Shown here: in pieces, positions 1 to 11,391 of the stretch
How the letters are laid out: every line of letters starts with the position of its first letter
Position numbering within the stretch: position 1 is the first letter of the stretch
NCBI GenBank assembly: GCA_033026295.1
Contig: CM065182.1
Span: 5,952,001-6,016,000, forward strand
Reading direction: 5' to 3'
Source: Channa striata
Lineage: Eukaryota; Chordata; Actinopteri; Anabantiformes; Channidae
DNA length: 64,000 nucleotides
Position numbers and translations under genes: made by a program
Notes under the pieces: generated by a model
Told to the model about the DNA's origin: nothing
Databases searched by the model: none
The model's input: only the letters and a program-made list of their open reading frames with translations

Positions 1-728
1 TCACGGCTCCTGGATCGTCTCAGATGATTTATGTCCCAGTGACAAGCGTTGGGAGTTGAAACATAAATTAAGTAATAACTTGGTCCCACTGAAGCAGTTA
101 AATCAGGCACAACATGCTGATGGCGAGTTACTATTAATTTTATTCCATGTCAAACATAGTTGATCAATAGAATAACTTGACAATATTGAAAACTCATTAT
201 TATTCATTTCGTAAGTCTTGAAACACACTTGTTAGGACTGCTCGGCTCTGACTAAAATATGCCAAACTATAAGACATTGGTATAAGTTACTCATAATAAA
301 TATTCACAACACAGCAGATCAGTTTAAACAAATTCAAGTTTCACTGGAAAAATGCAGCTTTGTCTTAGATATGATATTTCCGAGATATGAGAGTTGTGAA
401 CCAATCACTGGAGCAAAGAACTTTGACATCACAAGCCCATGTTGGAAGGTCAAGTCTCTATTAAAAAGGATTCGTGCAATTAAAACACTTGTAGGAAGCA
501 GCGAAATGAATCAAGGTTGGTATTTAGTAGTAATCCCGACTGCCGGAGTCTGCAGTCTACAGCACACACTGTCTTGGCTCCTGAATATGACTGACATCTG
601 ACCGGGGATTATCCCATTGGCCCAGTTTCGCTGGGACTGGCGAGCAAAGAGTGTTGTGATGTAAACAAGCTGCACAAACCGCACAAAGATCCGAGTGTTT
701 GTCTGAGTGAGGCAGTTCGTTTCTGTGT

Positions 729-730
<2 letters not shown>

Positions 731-783
<53 letters not shown>
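731..783. repeat. (GT)26 microsatellite
   Basis: Perfect GT dinucleotide tract continuing into GCGTGCGT, in intergenic DNA. Confidence 0.97.
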
Positions 784-787
<4 letters not shown>

Positions 788-1484
788 CGTTTTCAAGTGT
801 GATCAAGCATGAATGTCCTCACATACTTTAGTCCGTGTGAGCATCAATGTTATTTATTTAGTAAACAGGAAGTGAAACCAAAAGCGACACATTGTTTTCA
901 CACCTCTGACCTAATCAGCCGTCTTTCCTGTAAATAATAAAAATCCAGGGTCAGTACGCAGGAGAATCATAGTTTCTGTTTTGCCCAATAAGGAATACTG
1001 CAGACGGCCAATTTGTTATGCTACCTCTGCTGCCGCTCTCAGAGAGACAAGATTTACATCCATTGACCCAGACATTCTTTTCTAAATAATTGAAATGTGC
1101 ACAGTATTTTGAATATTAAATGTACCAGATTCGGCAGGAGCATCCAGCAGCAGAAAAACGGGAGGGTGAAACTAGGCCAGAACGGAGTACAGACCACCAC
1201 ACAAACACGCAGTTATCGTCGATGAGTAACATTTAAACATTTCTACATTGATTTAATTAAAACTCTCTGCATGAGGATGTGTGAGACTCAGGATTCTTTA
1301 CACAGCCATGGAACGGCACGTTGAAAGAGCTGCCACAATATAGTTTTTATGCAAAATGTAGGTTGCATGGACAAATTAATGCAATTGTGGTTTAAATTAT
1401 GGCTGAAATTTCAAACCAGGTTCTGCTGATGTAGCTCAGAAGGCGAGTCAGGAGACCAGCAGAGCATAAAATAGGGTTGAGAGC

Positions 1485-1686
1485 CTGGCCACTTTATTAG
1501 GTACACCTGTACAATCTAATCCAATACAATACAGCAGTTTTGTCATGAATTCTACTTTTGCTGTTATAAGTTCTCGATTTTTAAGTTGAAACTGATTGAA
1601 AGTGATAATTCTACTTTCTGTTTATGTTTGAGGTTGAAGGGTTAGTGGAGTCGTATGAGATGGTTCTAAAGTTTTGGCCACCCTAT
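1485..1686. mobile_element. Interspersed repeat, 'TTATTAGGTACACC' type (unclassified)
   Basis: The segment starts CTGGCCACTTTATTAGGTAC and ends GTTTTGGCCACCCTAT. I recognise the opening motif and parts of the interior as a repeat family common in fish genomes. Its class is not clear from this copy, no ORF is present, and the boundaries are approximate. Confidence 0.5.
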
Positions 1687-3369
1687 TTAAAATTAATTAG
1701 GGGGAATTCCCCCACACCACCTCCTGTCCACAAGTGTCAGACAATACAAATTAATTTTTCTCAAATTATGAGATTAGGCTGCAGATAAATTTTGAAAACT
1801 ATGGAGCCGCTTTTCTGACAAAGACCTCGGAGCCTGCTCGACGTTGTTTTGAATGTGCTGTGTACTGCACAGAGCCTGCGGCGTGTTTATTCAGTGGCTT
1901 TTACGCCTCATCTAATAGCAGCATTTGATTCAGATGGAAGATAATCTCTTTTTACGGAAAGATTAATGGTTTGAACTGTTTGTGCAAATTGCTGTTTGAT
2001 ATTGTTCTGCATAGAGTTTTGTCACTGGTGTTCTTTTTGTGTCAAAATGTTTTTAATTTCAAGAAACGTGTCACACCAAGGACAAAATCCCAGTGAGCGC
2101 TTGACTTAGACTCTTGATAAATATCAAAACAAATTTTAAATTAATCAGAACAGCTCAAACGGTGTTTTTCATTAAAGTCAATAGAAAAGGTTATGAAAGT
2201 TCGGGTGTTTTTTTTTTTCACTTTGTAGTTTAAAAATGACACGAGATGGTATTTTTTATGTAAACAGATTCCACAAAGTGGAGCTGCCATAGAAAGAGCA
2301 GCTACACAAGGGCCCCAGGAGCGAAATGTGCGTTTGCCTTTTCAGCTCATACGTTTTGTCATTGTGTGCACATTCACGGGGAAACGTGAGCACGAAGCGG
2401 GACAGCGCAGACGTGAAGACAAGACGCTGAACTGTCAGCATCTGCCAATGTGCGTTTGCATCTGGCGCAGCTTTAACAAACCTCCTCGTGGCTGCTTCCT
2501 CGCCGTTTCACCCACTCTCGAGTCTGACCCCCTCTCTGCCACTTCCTCCCCTCCGTCTTTCCTCCGTACCTCTGACGGCCAACTGCTGAGAAGCAGCCTT
2601 TCCCTGACAGCGGGAGAGCTCGCTGAAGGGAGAGATGGAGGTGTGGAGCACAAATAATGCAAATAGTCATACGTGTGTATGTTTGTGAATTTGAATGCAT
2701 GGCTTTGTAGAGGCTGAATGGAGGACGGGGAGTCGGAGGAAAGAATAAAAAGGCCTCGTTGTAACTTTTCTCTCCTAAAAAGTGGGTTATTTCAGACTTT
2801 TTTTCCTTGTCCTTTTAAATGCTTAATTTAGTTGTCGTTTCCTATACAGCACGTTTGAAAAAACGTTTTTGAAAAATAGGTGCAATTATTTTAGGAATAA
2901 TAAAAAATACCAGCAAATGGACATAGACATATTAATAACCAAGCCTGATTTAAATGCAAATCCATTTTGTAGGAATCACAATCACTGGCTGCATGAAGAG
3001 AACGTTTTTCTTTTTATCAAAGCCTTCAGGACGGGGTGGACGATGAGTCCATGTGGGCTTTAAGCAACAAAAGCAGCTTTGTTTCCCTTTTGGTTAAATA
3101 TGATCTAATTACGTCTGAGGGAACCGTTTCTTTATTAAACCAAACCACAGTGTTTCCCCAACCTTCATCAGGTGCAGTGAGGGATTAAACTGCTGTGAAC
3201 TGAAACTACTGCACTGTGAACGTATGTCCCTGCCGACTGAGTTGCACTTTCCATGCATGTCTGTCCACATTTATATTCTACTCAGTTTATCTACATGTCC
3301 AAGGTTCCCTCAAGGTGTTTCTGGGATGGACAGTTGCGATCCTTGCATTTGATCCCTGCGTTCTTACCA

Positions 3370-3560
3370 GTCGGTGAAGATTCTCCGTCGTCCAGGTTTG
3401 GTTATCCAAAGGTGGAGTAACGTCAACTGGACGTCTTTCTTCTCGGGTAGAAACGTTTCGCTGCTTATCCGAGCAGCTTTTTCAGTCTGAATAAAAGTGG
3501 CTCTGGAACTTTGTTATATCTTCCGGAGTTTTCGCTTTATTCCACCCTGGCCTGAACAGG
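3370..3560. mobile_element. Interspersed repeat with GAAACGTTTCGCTGC core (unclassified)
   Basis: The core motif GAAACGTTTCGCTGCTTATC is followed by CGAGCAGC, which pairs with GCTGC to form a small inverted repeat. This core, with flanking 'ACTGGACGTCTTTCTTC', is a pattern I know as recurrent in teleost DNA, probably retroelement-derived. No coding capacity remains. Confidence 0.45.
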
Positions 3561-6418
3561 CTCGTTAAAGTGGGAGGTGGGACTAGGGCGGAGTCATCAA
3601 GATGCAACGATTACGACCCCTAAACCCCTAAGATGGGGGTGTTAGGTGTGCAGGTGGCTGTGTGGTGGCTGTGAGAGCTCAGAGCAGCGCAATAAAAATA
3701 CTAAAAATACATTTACAAATCTAAGTGTCTGTCACTTTTTAGTGCCCCCCCACTTGCTATGACAGTTTCTCTTGAACGGTTCCGGGGGACTTCCATTTTT
3801 ATTGCATTGTGCCATTTTGCTGCACCCGTGTCGTCAGATTGGTGAAGTCGTGTGCACGTGTTTTTTCAAACTGCGTTGCTTGGAGCGCTCAGAGCCACCG
3901 TACAATTGTGTGGATTTCATATCATTTCTGTTAGGATGTCAATGTTATTTTAATTTGCTTTGCCCTAATCAATCAGTGGCGAGTGTTTCCGTCTCACCAA
4001 GAAAATAATTAGGAGCCACAGAAGCTGCAGCTGATAACTTTTTCCCTATAATTTAAAACATGCACGGCCCTAACAGACTATATAAGTCAACTTGGAGCAG
4101 CATGTAGGCTTTGCTCTCAACTCACTTTTTAGTCTATTTTTTGTGATGTAAGCATCAAAAATAAACCTTGAATACAAGTCTATCACTTTGATTCCAACAA
4201 TTTTAATGAAAGAGGTTTCACAACAAGTCAAAACAAATGGAGCTGAGCGCTGAGGGAAATGGGAGATGACAGGAAATTTTGCATGTGCTGAAACAAAGAG
4301 ACAGGCGCAGACACGGAGCTCAAATATGAAACAACGGAGACAAAATGTGAACGAAGAGAGAAAACCTACATGTGGAGAGAGATCCTCTGAATACAGAAAT
4401 ATACAGAGGATCAGCTGTCATCGCAGTCCTCGGAGACGTCTCAAGAAAACTGGATGCCTTCCTGTGATGGGAGACAACAGGATGGACGTGTGTGGCTGTT
4501 CAGGCTTAATTTCCCTGTGTGCCCATCGACGCTGAGCCGTTCTTCTCATTCTACCTTTCACCCCACGTCCTCCAACATCCCGTTCCACTTTGGGGAAAAC
4601 GCCAATGACCTGTGTGCAACAATCAGCGCTTCTTCACATCAATATCTAATATCCTGCACGGGAAGGAATTTAGCGCGAATTATACCACTGGAAGCTATTT
4701 ACTGTTCTAATTAGAGAGCCAGAGAGCCGATTAAGCCACTGTTCATTCCCCGTCTGATTGCCAGTTGTCCCTTGTAACTAATCAGGGCCATTAGGTCTTT
4801 GGAATGAATGCTCCATGAATAAGCTCGCTGAGGATTGTAAGCAGCCGCAATGTGGAGAGAAGAAACGGGCCTGACACGAAGCGGTTAAAAGCTACACGGG
4901 TCCTTTTAGTCACCGAGCAGAACGCGACGTGGCCCCGTGTCACTGGCCGCTTCTGTTCACCTGATGCCCAGCTTCACAACATGTTGGAGTTGTGTCAGCG
5001 ACCATCTGTCCAGTTTGTACAGACTCTGAGTCCGTGTGGGAGTAAGGAAAATGGAAATCGTATTTTATTATCATCTACATTAGCATCTACAGTTTCTCCT
5101 ACCCCCCCCCCGAGCAATTCTGCCAATGTCAAGTCAAAAGTCCAATGTTTCACATTTTCCGTCAACATCCTGTTTAAACATTAATGTGTTTGTGTTGTTT
5201 ATTGTATTGTTTGCATTAATAGCTATTTTGGGCTTTAACAACTTCTCAGTGAGCGAAATGTTGTGATGTACCCGTAGGCTACCGTTTGTCGGTGGTACTT
5301 TGCAATAAAAATGAATAATTTAAAGAAGGATTCCTTTAACACCCTCAACCCACAGCAGCAACCATCAGCAACTCTTTTTGGTGGTGTAATAAACCCATTA
5401 TTGAAAAAAGAATAACTACAATAATTATTTAATTAAAAAAAATTTTGGTTTCTAACACCTCCATAAAAGATTCTTCCTTCAAGAAAAGTGAGCCAATATT
5501 ATTGAGTAAATCTCTGATTTTTAAACTTTATTGTATTTGTTTGTTGAGTAGGTGTTGAGCAGGATACTGTCTAGCTGACACCCTAAACCAAACGTCGCTG
5601 CTTGAGCTGCTTCACCGACTGTGTGAGCCAGTACACCAGAAATATTTTCAAATATTTTTTTACTGATTCTGTTGTCTTTTGACAGTTCAGCCTAATATAT
5701 AAATCCTTTATTTTAGAGACTACTTTATGATTCCCTTTCGCATGTAGATACAAATATTCGAGTGACTCAAATGAAACTGCTATAAATTCTGTACCACAAG
5801 TTCAAAAACTAGTAAAACTGCTACATGTTTTTGCCTTTACTGATATTGTTTACCGCTATCTGATGCCAGCTAAACAAGTGTACGCGCACTTATATTTATC
5901 AAAAGTCTTGTTCACTCATTATATATAAATAAGTTTATTTTAAAAATATTTTTTACCTCATTCTATTTTCTTCTAAAAACATCCAGCGCCTCTACAGTAG
6001 GTAAACACAGGCAGCAGCAGCAGACAGATTGATCAGAATACAAACGTCTAATTATAAAAACCAGCTATTCATGTCGCTCACTGAGGACACTTGTTAGTGC
6101 TGCTTGTACGAAAAACACAGGTTGTATCTGCCTTTCTCAGAAGACTCTGGAGATGAATTATCAAGTAGCCATTACAGATTTCCTTCTGTCGATCACTGGT
6201 GCTCGTCATTACAACCCAGTAATCTGCTCTCTGCAGCTCTGGTTAGTTTCACAAATGAACAGCAGAATGCATAAGGTATGTGGTAAAAAATTAATTTCAG
6301 TCGGAGTCTGTTGTTCACATTTCACTGCTCACGGGCTGCGTTGGGCGCCGCGTGAGCGCTAAAGAGACACAGCGTTAAGTGGGACTGACAGACACACTCA
6401 GCACAGGTCACAGCTTCT

Positions 6419-6424
6419 TTTATT
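6419..6424 (-). promoter_or_regulatory. NSG2 polyadenylation signal AATAAA
   Basis: AATAAA on the minus strand is followed about 20-40 nt downstream by a GU-rich stretch (TGTGCTGAGTGTGTCTGTC), the usual cleavage-factor element. Position and orientation fit the NSG2 3' end. Confidence 0.65.
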
Positions 6425-7558
6425 TTGAATTCAAACCAAGAGAAGAGGGACAAAGATGCACACTGATAAATTACACCAGGTATCGCTACATATCAACTAA
6501 CAACATCACAATATCCCATAAAAGCGCCTCTTTGACGACAGATCAAACGAAAACACAGCAGAAAACAAAGACTTTTGGCAAGAAATGGTGATGCGCAGGG
6601 TACTTCCTTTCCCGTCTGCAACACAGCATTTAATGGAGCTACAAGACTGGCAGCAGAAGCAATAGTAAGTAAATCGCATGAAATCATTTGTAGGTCTGTA
6701 AAAATAGGAAAAAGGATGCTACTCTAATGCATACGCACAAAAGAACTACCCTGAAAGCACAGTATGTACAGCGTGGGTCACTGGGGGTTTTAAAATGTAT
6801 AGCACAGCACATTGACAATGTCACTGTATATGAGCCATCGAACAGCAACGATGGAAAAATTCATTCAGTCGACCCGGGACGTGTTGCGGATACGGACGGT
6901 GTGAACAAACCTCCCTCACGGTTGAAATGTTGCATTTACAAATGTGTCACGGCAATACAAGACTAAACTGACATTTTTTGGGGGTCGGGATATGAGAAGA
7001 TAAGACAAAATAAGCAGGTGGCGTTTGACAAACGTGCCTGAGGTTACACCGTTTGGACGAGAGGGGCCAACAACAAAAAGGGCAGGGAATGAATATACAT
7101 ATAATTACAATATACACCTTGGGGGGGGGGGGCTTCAAACTCCAAAGAACCTCCCTAAGAGGAAAAGTGAAATTCAGCACTGACTCATGCTTTTGTACAA
7201 AGAGTTGCCCGGTAATCACATACAAAATATTCAAACAACAGTAAAAAATAAATATGTCATGACAGTCGATAAATAATAAATTAGAGGAGGGGAGTAAACA
7301 TGGTGATGAGAGCAGACTTTGCGTGTGTGTGTATGTGTGAGTGTGTGTCAGCAGATGATGATCATCCCAAAAGAGCAACAGATCAATGGGAAATGCCCTT
7401 TGCTTCGAGCGGGAGCACATAAACTGGCAGACAAGGTAAATGAGAGTATGGCCTAGCATGTGCTCGTGTGGTTTTAATGTCTGCATGCATGTTTTCACTC
7501 TATATTGGCATTATATATGTAGCTGCTGCCTTTTGTCTAAATTTCTAAGTATCGTCCT

Positions 7559-7560
<2 letters not shown>

Positions 7561-7603
<43 letters not shown>
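7561..7603. repeat. (GT)21 microsatellite in the NSG2 3' UTR
   Basis: Perfect GT tract; reads (AC)21 in NSG2 mRNA. It begins about 98 nt after the stop codon. Confidence 0.96.
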
Positions 7604-7606
<3 letters not shown>

Positions 7607-7700
7607 ACGTCTCCATCTACATTTTCCCCGTTTGTGTGTTTTTCCTCACGTCTGCATGTGCCTCTGTGTGTTTACTTCATCCTTTAACCGTCGGGCTAAC

Positions 7701-7898
7701 TCAGTGGCCCTCGCCGCTCGGGGGTTTGTTGTCGTGCTGCTGCCCCCCTACCCCTCCCGGCAGCCAGGGAGAGACGGAGTGCGAGGTGGTCTGCTTAGCC
7801 ATGCTGTAGTGGCTGATCACCGTGTAGAAACGGCCCCTGGCGTTGGCATCCTGGGCAGCGTAGTAGGCCTCCAGAGAGGCTGGGATACACCGCTTGTG
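7701..7898 (-). CDS. NSG2: NSG2 terminal coding exon (residues 118-182 and stop)
   Basis: The exon begins at HKRCIPASLEAYYAAQD after a C-rich acceptor ending CTCAG and runs to a TGA stop at 7701-7703. It encodes the C-terminal domain with Cys121, RGRFYTVISHYSMAKQ and a variable tail rich in Gly, Pro and His that ends GEGH. The domain is well conserved; the tail after SVSPWLP is not, as expected. The mRNA continues into the 3' UTR. Confidence 0.95.
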   Translation of the reverse strand, partial: HKRCIPASLEAYYAAQDANARGRFYTVISHYSMAKQTTSHSVSPWLPGGVGGQQHDNKPPSGEGH

Positions 7899-10057
7899 CT
7901 GAGGGGGGGGAAAGAGATTGAGAACATTTTTCAGCTTGTTTGTTATTACAGGTGCAACAGGAGGCATTTAAGTTATGCAGGAATCAACAATGACATAAAT
8001 CAAAATGCACAGCAAAGTCCTACATCACGAAATGGAGTTAGTGGCTCTTAAAGCTGGAGTCTATTTAACACCAATTTCCGTTTTTTAGTTTCCCCAGACC
8101 CCGGATCTTCTACCAGCACGTTACACACACAACACTCTATAATAATCCATTATTATCTGAACCACACTGCAATTTAATTTGCTATGATTTGCCATGGCTT
8201 AGATTGTGCACTCTCTGTGAGTTGGGTGTCTCCATAGTTTTAATAGTTATACATGAACACAACCAGATAACACGTGGCTCCGATTGTTGTCAAAGTTTAA
8301 ACCCGTCATAAAAAAAGACGAGAATTTCCATTTTAAGGTAAATCACCATTAACTCAAAGGTTTTGTCGACAGCTGCAAAGACGCTCTGTTAGCTTCAAAT
8401 AAGGATCCTCTGACACTTCAACCTGAACCACGACCTTTCCCTGAACCTACAGTTAACATGAAGCAGTTATGACACACACGGGCTGAAAATGATGTAAGCG
8501 ACCAGATATTTAATTATTAAATTTAATTATTAAGTACTAAAGTACTCTGACCAATTATATCGTCACTTACTGCTGCTTGTTATGATCAGTTGACAAGTAA
8601 GTTACCATGGTAGGTCATTAAATTAAAGCCAGAGCTATTGTGATTTTAACAACTGGTTTACTACACATTTTTTGCAGGAAAAACAGTACAACCATAACTC
8701 TAAATTGTTCATTTACACAATTCCAGGTTCTGCATGTTTAAGTGAATAAAATAGCTGAGAAAAAGTTAAAGACGTTTGTTTTAATTATCTCAAAGCTCTG
8801 ATGAGAAGAAGACGGTGTCCATTGGTAACCTCCCCATAAAAATGACTCAAACTATAATAAAATATTAGGTGGATTTTTTTTCCTCCAGTTTCTATTAGTC
8901 TGAGTAAAGGAAGAGGAAGAAAAAGCTGATTCGTAAACACGTGTAGCAATAAAAGGGAACATTATTCACAACTTATAATATGGAACTTGAGTTAAAGTAT
9001 ATGAATATTAGTGTGTGTTCAGACAGTGTTCGAATGTGCAGCGTTTGTGCCACAGTGGATGAGCAAGCTTGTGCGCACGTGCATGTGACACTCCTAATAA
9101 TACCTCTGTACAGTGCAGGCAAAGCCCCTGCAGAGGCTGTGGGCCTGAATCTAGATTTATTCCACCTAAAGGAGCACATTTGTCCAGAGACACAGACTTC
9201 CAAGGTGACCTCTCACAAAGTGCAGTGCAGTGAAGTAATGAAACGGGGAGAGGAGAAAAGGATACTGCAAAAAAAAAAAAAAAACTGGAAGTGGAAAAGT
9301 TGAATATTCACCGAATGTCTGAACTGTAGTTTGTTGGATGACGGTGGCCGTGTGAGACGGTTTCTCAGCCACGTGGATCTGGAGTCAGCGATGATAATGT
9401 GGTAATTATTGTAAAATAGGCAGCGAGGCTAATTTGTCTAATTCCTATCTAATAGTCGGCACAGCTAATGGCATATGAGATCGGCCTCAAAAGACTCTCG
9501 GAGTCTCTGCCTTTGGCTTCTGTGTCACGGAACAAAAGCCTAAAATTACCACTGGTCATAACAAAATCACTGATATTACTGACGGATGATTGTCCATCTA
9601 ATGCGCTTTGTTAACTTCTTTCTGTGCCATGACCTCAGAAATTAGTAAAAGTAGGACAGGAGATTTTTTTTTTCCTCCCAAAGGAGACACGGTGGTGCGC
9701 TCACCTTTGATTCTTTATTTAGATGACAAGGAAAGTGTAGAGTGAGATGGTGAAGGACAAAGAGGATTTTCCAAGTTGCACGCAGACACTGTGACGAGGA
9801 ACACACTGCGTTTGTGAACACAACCTCAAAAATAAGCACGAATGAGCACTTTGCATGGCAGCCATCACCATCGTGTGTGTGTGTGTGTGTGTGAATGGGT
9901 GAATTGTAAAGCGCTTTGCATAAAAGCGCCATATAAGCATTTAACTATTCCATCACTGCAGAAGCTTCCACCAGCTGCACTGCCCACCTGCCCTGTTCAC
10001 CACGTGGCTGTGTTCTAAAGCTACACAATGAAATATAGGCTAATTTATGGATCTTAC
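7899..10057 (-). other. NSG2 intron 4
   Basis: About 2.2 kb between the membrane exon and the last exon. It holds a conserved-looking block at 9380-9640, a poly-A run near 9270-9283, and a (GT)10 tract with a common fish repeat tail at 9873-9940. No extra exon is supported. Confidence 0.8.
9873..9940. repeat. GT tract plus 'AAAGCGCTTT' fish repeat tail
   Basis: (GT)10 is followed by GAATGGGTGAATTGTAAAGC and GCTTTGCATAAAAGCGCCAT. This combination is the tail of a widespread teleost interspersed repeat. The upstream body is not recognisable here. Confidence 0.55.
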
Positions 10058-10168
10058 CTTATAAATGAATCCATCTGGGCAGGCGTGGTCATAGGTGAAG
10101 GCTTTGTACACCACCAGGAACACGATGCAGGCGAGGAAGGCCAAGGCCAGGATGATCAGGATCGTCAC
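10058..10168 (-). CDS. NSG2: NSG2 coding exon 3 (residues 81-117, membrane segment)
   Basis: The 111-nt, phase-0 exon lies between acceptor CCCTCCAG and donor GTAAGA. It encodes the single membrane helix (residues 81-101, VTILIILALA then FLACIVFLVVY), followed by KAFTYDHACPDGFIYK with the conserved Cys110. The segment is very close to the mammalian NSG2 sequence I remember, and is the strongest evidence for the gene's identity. Confidence 0.96.
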
Positions 10169-10276
10169 CTGGAGGGAGGACAAACACGGGTCAGGGTGCG
10201 TGAATGAGTGATTTGTGTGTGTGAGGCAGGTTTAGGGTTAGCAGAGATGGATGATGTACACTAGCGTTCTTGTCTT

Positions 10277-10299
10277 TGTGTGTGTGTGTGTGTGTGTGT
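10277..10299. repeat. (TG)11 microsatellite
   Basis: Perfect dinucleotide tract about 110 bp upstream (minus-strand sense) of the membrane exon acceptor. Confidence 0.95.
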
Positions 10300-11212
10300 C
10301 ATACTAAATGGTGAGATGGTTGTGACCGAGGTTAATGGTTCCTCCAGGCAAGGTGATGCTGGGGTGTAATGGCCCCTTTTGTGTTAATGTTGACAACTAC
10401 CTTGTTTCCATGGACACTGTGATGCTGGGGTTGGATAAATATGGCAGTGGATGTGAAACAGAATCACGTGATATTGTATCGGCTGTAGCGCGACGTCAGA
10501 TTTATTTGCTTCACATACAAAGACCTTTGACTTAAATAGGTCGTCTTCACTCCAAGACATGCTGATCAGTTACAACTTCTGTTCTATTTAAGTAAGCGAT
10601 GGCCTAAAACCCAAGTAACTTCATCTAATTTAGTCATTATTTACATTTGCTGTGCTTGATGTGACGTAATCTGTAAAACTAAAAATGAATTTCTGAATTT
10701 AGGTTTCCTTAATTGATAGCTACAATTTATCTGCTGCAGAAGTGATGGAATAAATCTCACTAAAACTACTGCAGACTTCTGTCTCCAGTCACATCAAATC
10801 TCTTACATGACACACGAGTCCAAAACCGTCATGTCCCAAGTTAATTTTTGCCATGTGATGTAAGCTTATTATTCAGATCTTCAATAAACTGTAATAATCA
10901 GTATTTGTACAAAGCCTAATTGATTCAGAGATATGCGCATACATTTTCAGTGGATGATTTAGTTCAATACAACTTAAATGTTTTTACAAGATCAAGAGCA
11001 AGTGGGAATCCAGTTTTCATTCTGTTGGATGTCATAATTAATACGATTTTATTTAAATATTTGAGTGTTTTGTCTGATGTAATGCATTGCACTTAAGTGT
11101 ACTGAACATCAGTTTTATGAGTTGTTAATAAGATACACTGTATATTTTCACTGGATGTTAAAGAGCAAATTCACCAATTTTTGACTTGCTTTCAGAAAAA
11201 AAAGAAAAACTT

Positions 11213-11391
11213 CTCCAGATGACATCACCCGGGGAGTTTTTCATTATTAGTTCAGGAGTTTTTCATTATTAGATATCATCATCTGGAGGAGCTCTGGAAA
11301 AGCTGGTTGACCATGATTACAAACTCCACAGTGAGAGCAACAAGATCACATAATCTGAACTAAAGGTTCCTCCAAGTGATGTCATCTGGAG
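11213..11391. repeat. 179-bp unit bounded by perfect 15-bp inverted repeats
   Basis: CTCCAGATGACATCA at 11213-11227 is exactly complementary to TGATGTCATCTGGAG at 11377-11391. Inside lie a direct duplication of GAGTTTTTCATTATTAG and a central ATCATCTGGAGGAGCTC copy. This looks like a non-autonomous foldback or MITE-like element. No coding capacity and no clear target-site duplication. Confidence 0.7.

Larger units (their letters stand above)
1..6399. other. Intergenic DNA downstream of NSG2
   Basis: No exon with a recognisable protein is seen on either strand. The stretch contains a (GT)n microsatellite, two probable interspersed repeats (1485-1686 and 3370-3560), and a conserved-looking homeobox-type AT-rich patch at 4690-4870. 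The ORFs present are short and show no family features. Confidence 0.6.
6400..7700 (-). other. NSG2: NSG2 3' UTR
   Basis: About 1.3 kb follows the stop codon with no coding signal. It holds a G-run at 7121-7132 (C-run in the RNA), an interrupted GT tract at 7322-7350 and a (GT)21 tract at 7561-7603, which read as AC-rich in the transcript. The 3' end is placed just after the only AATAAA I find on this strand here (6419-6424). Confidence 0.65.

Noticed and set aside
2390..2415. RE1/REST silencer near AGCACGAAGCGGGACAGCGC
   Set aside because: Both half-site-like words occur but the spacing is three bases too long for the canonical site and fits no common variant.
7440..8051. 203-codon ORF on the plus strand over the NSG2 last exon
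   Set aside because: Antisense to a confirmed exon and kept open by the GT repeat, which gives an alternating Cys-Val run.
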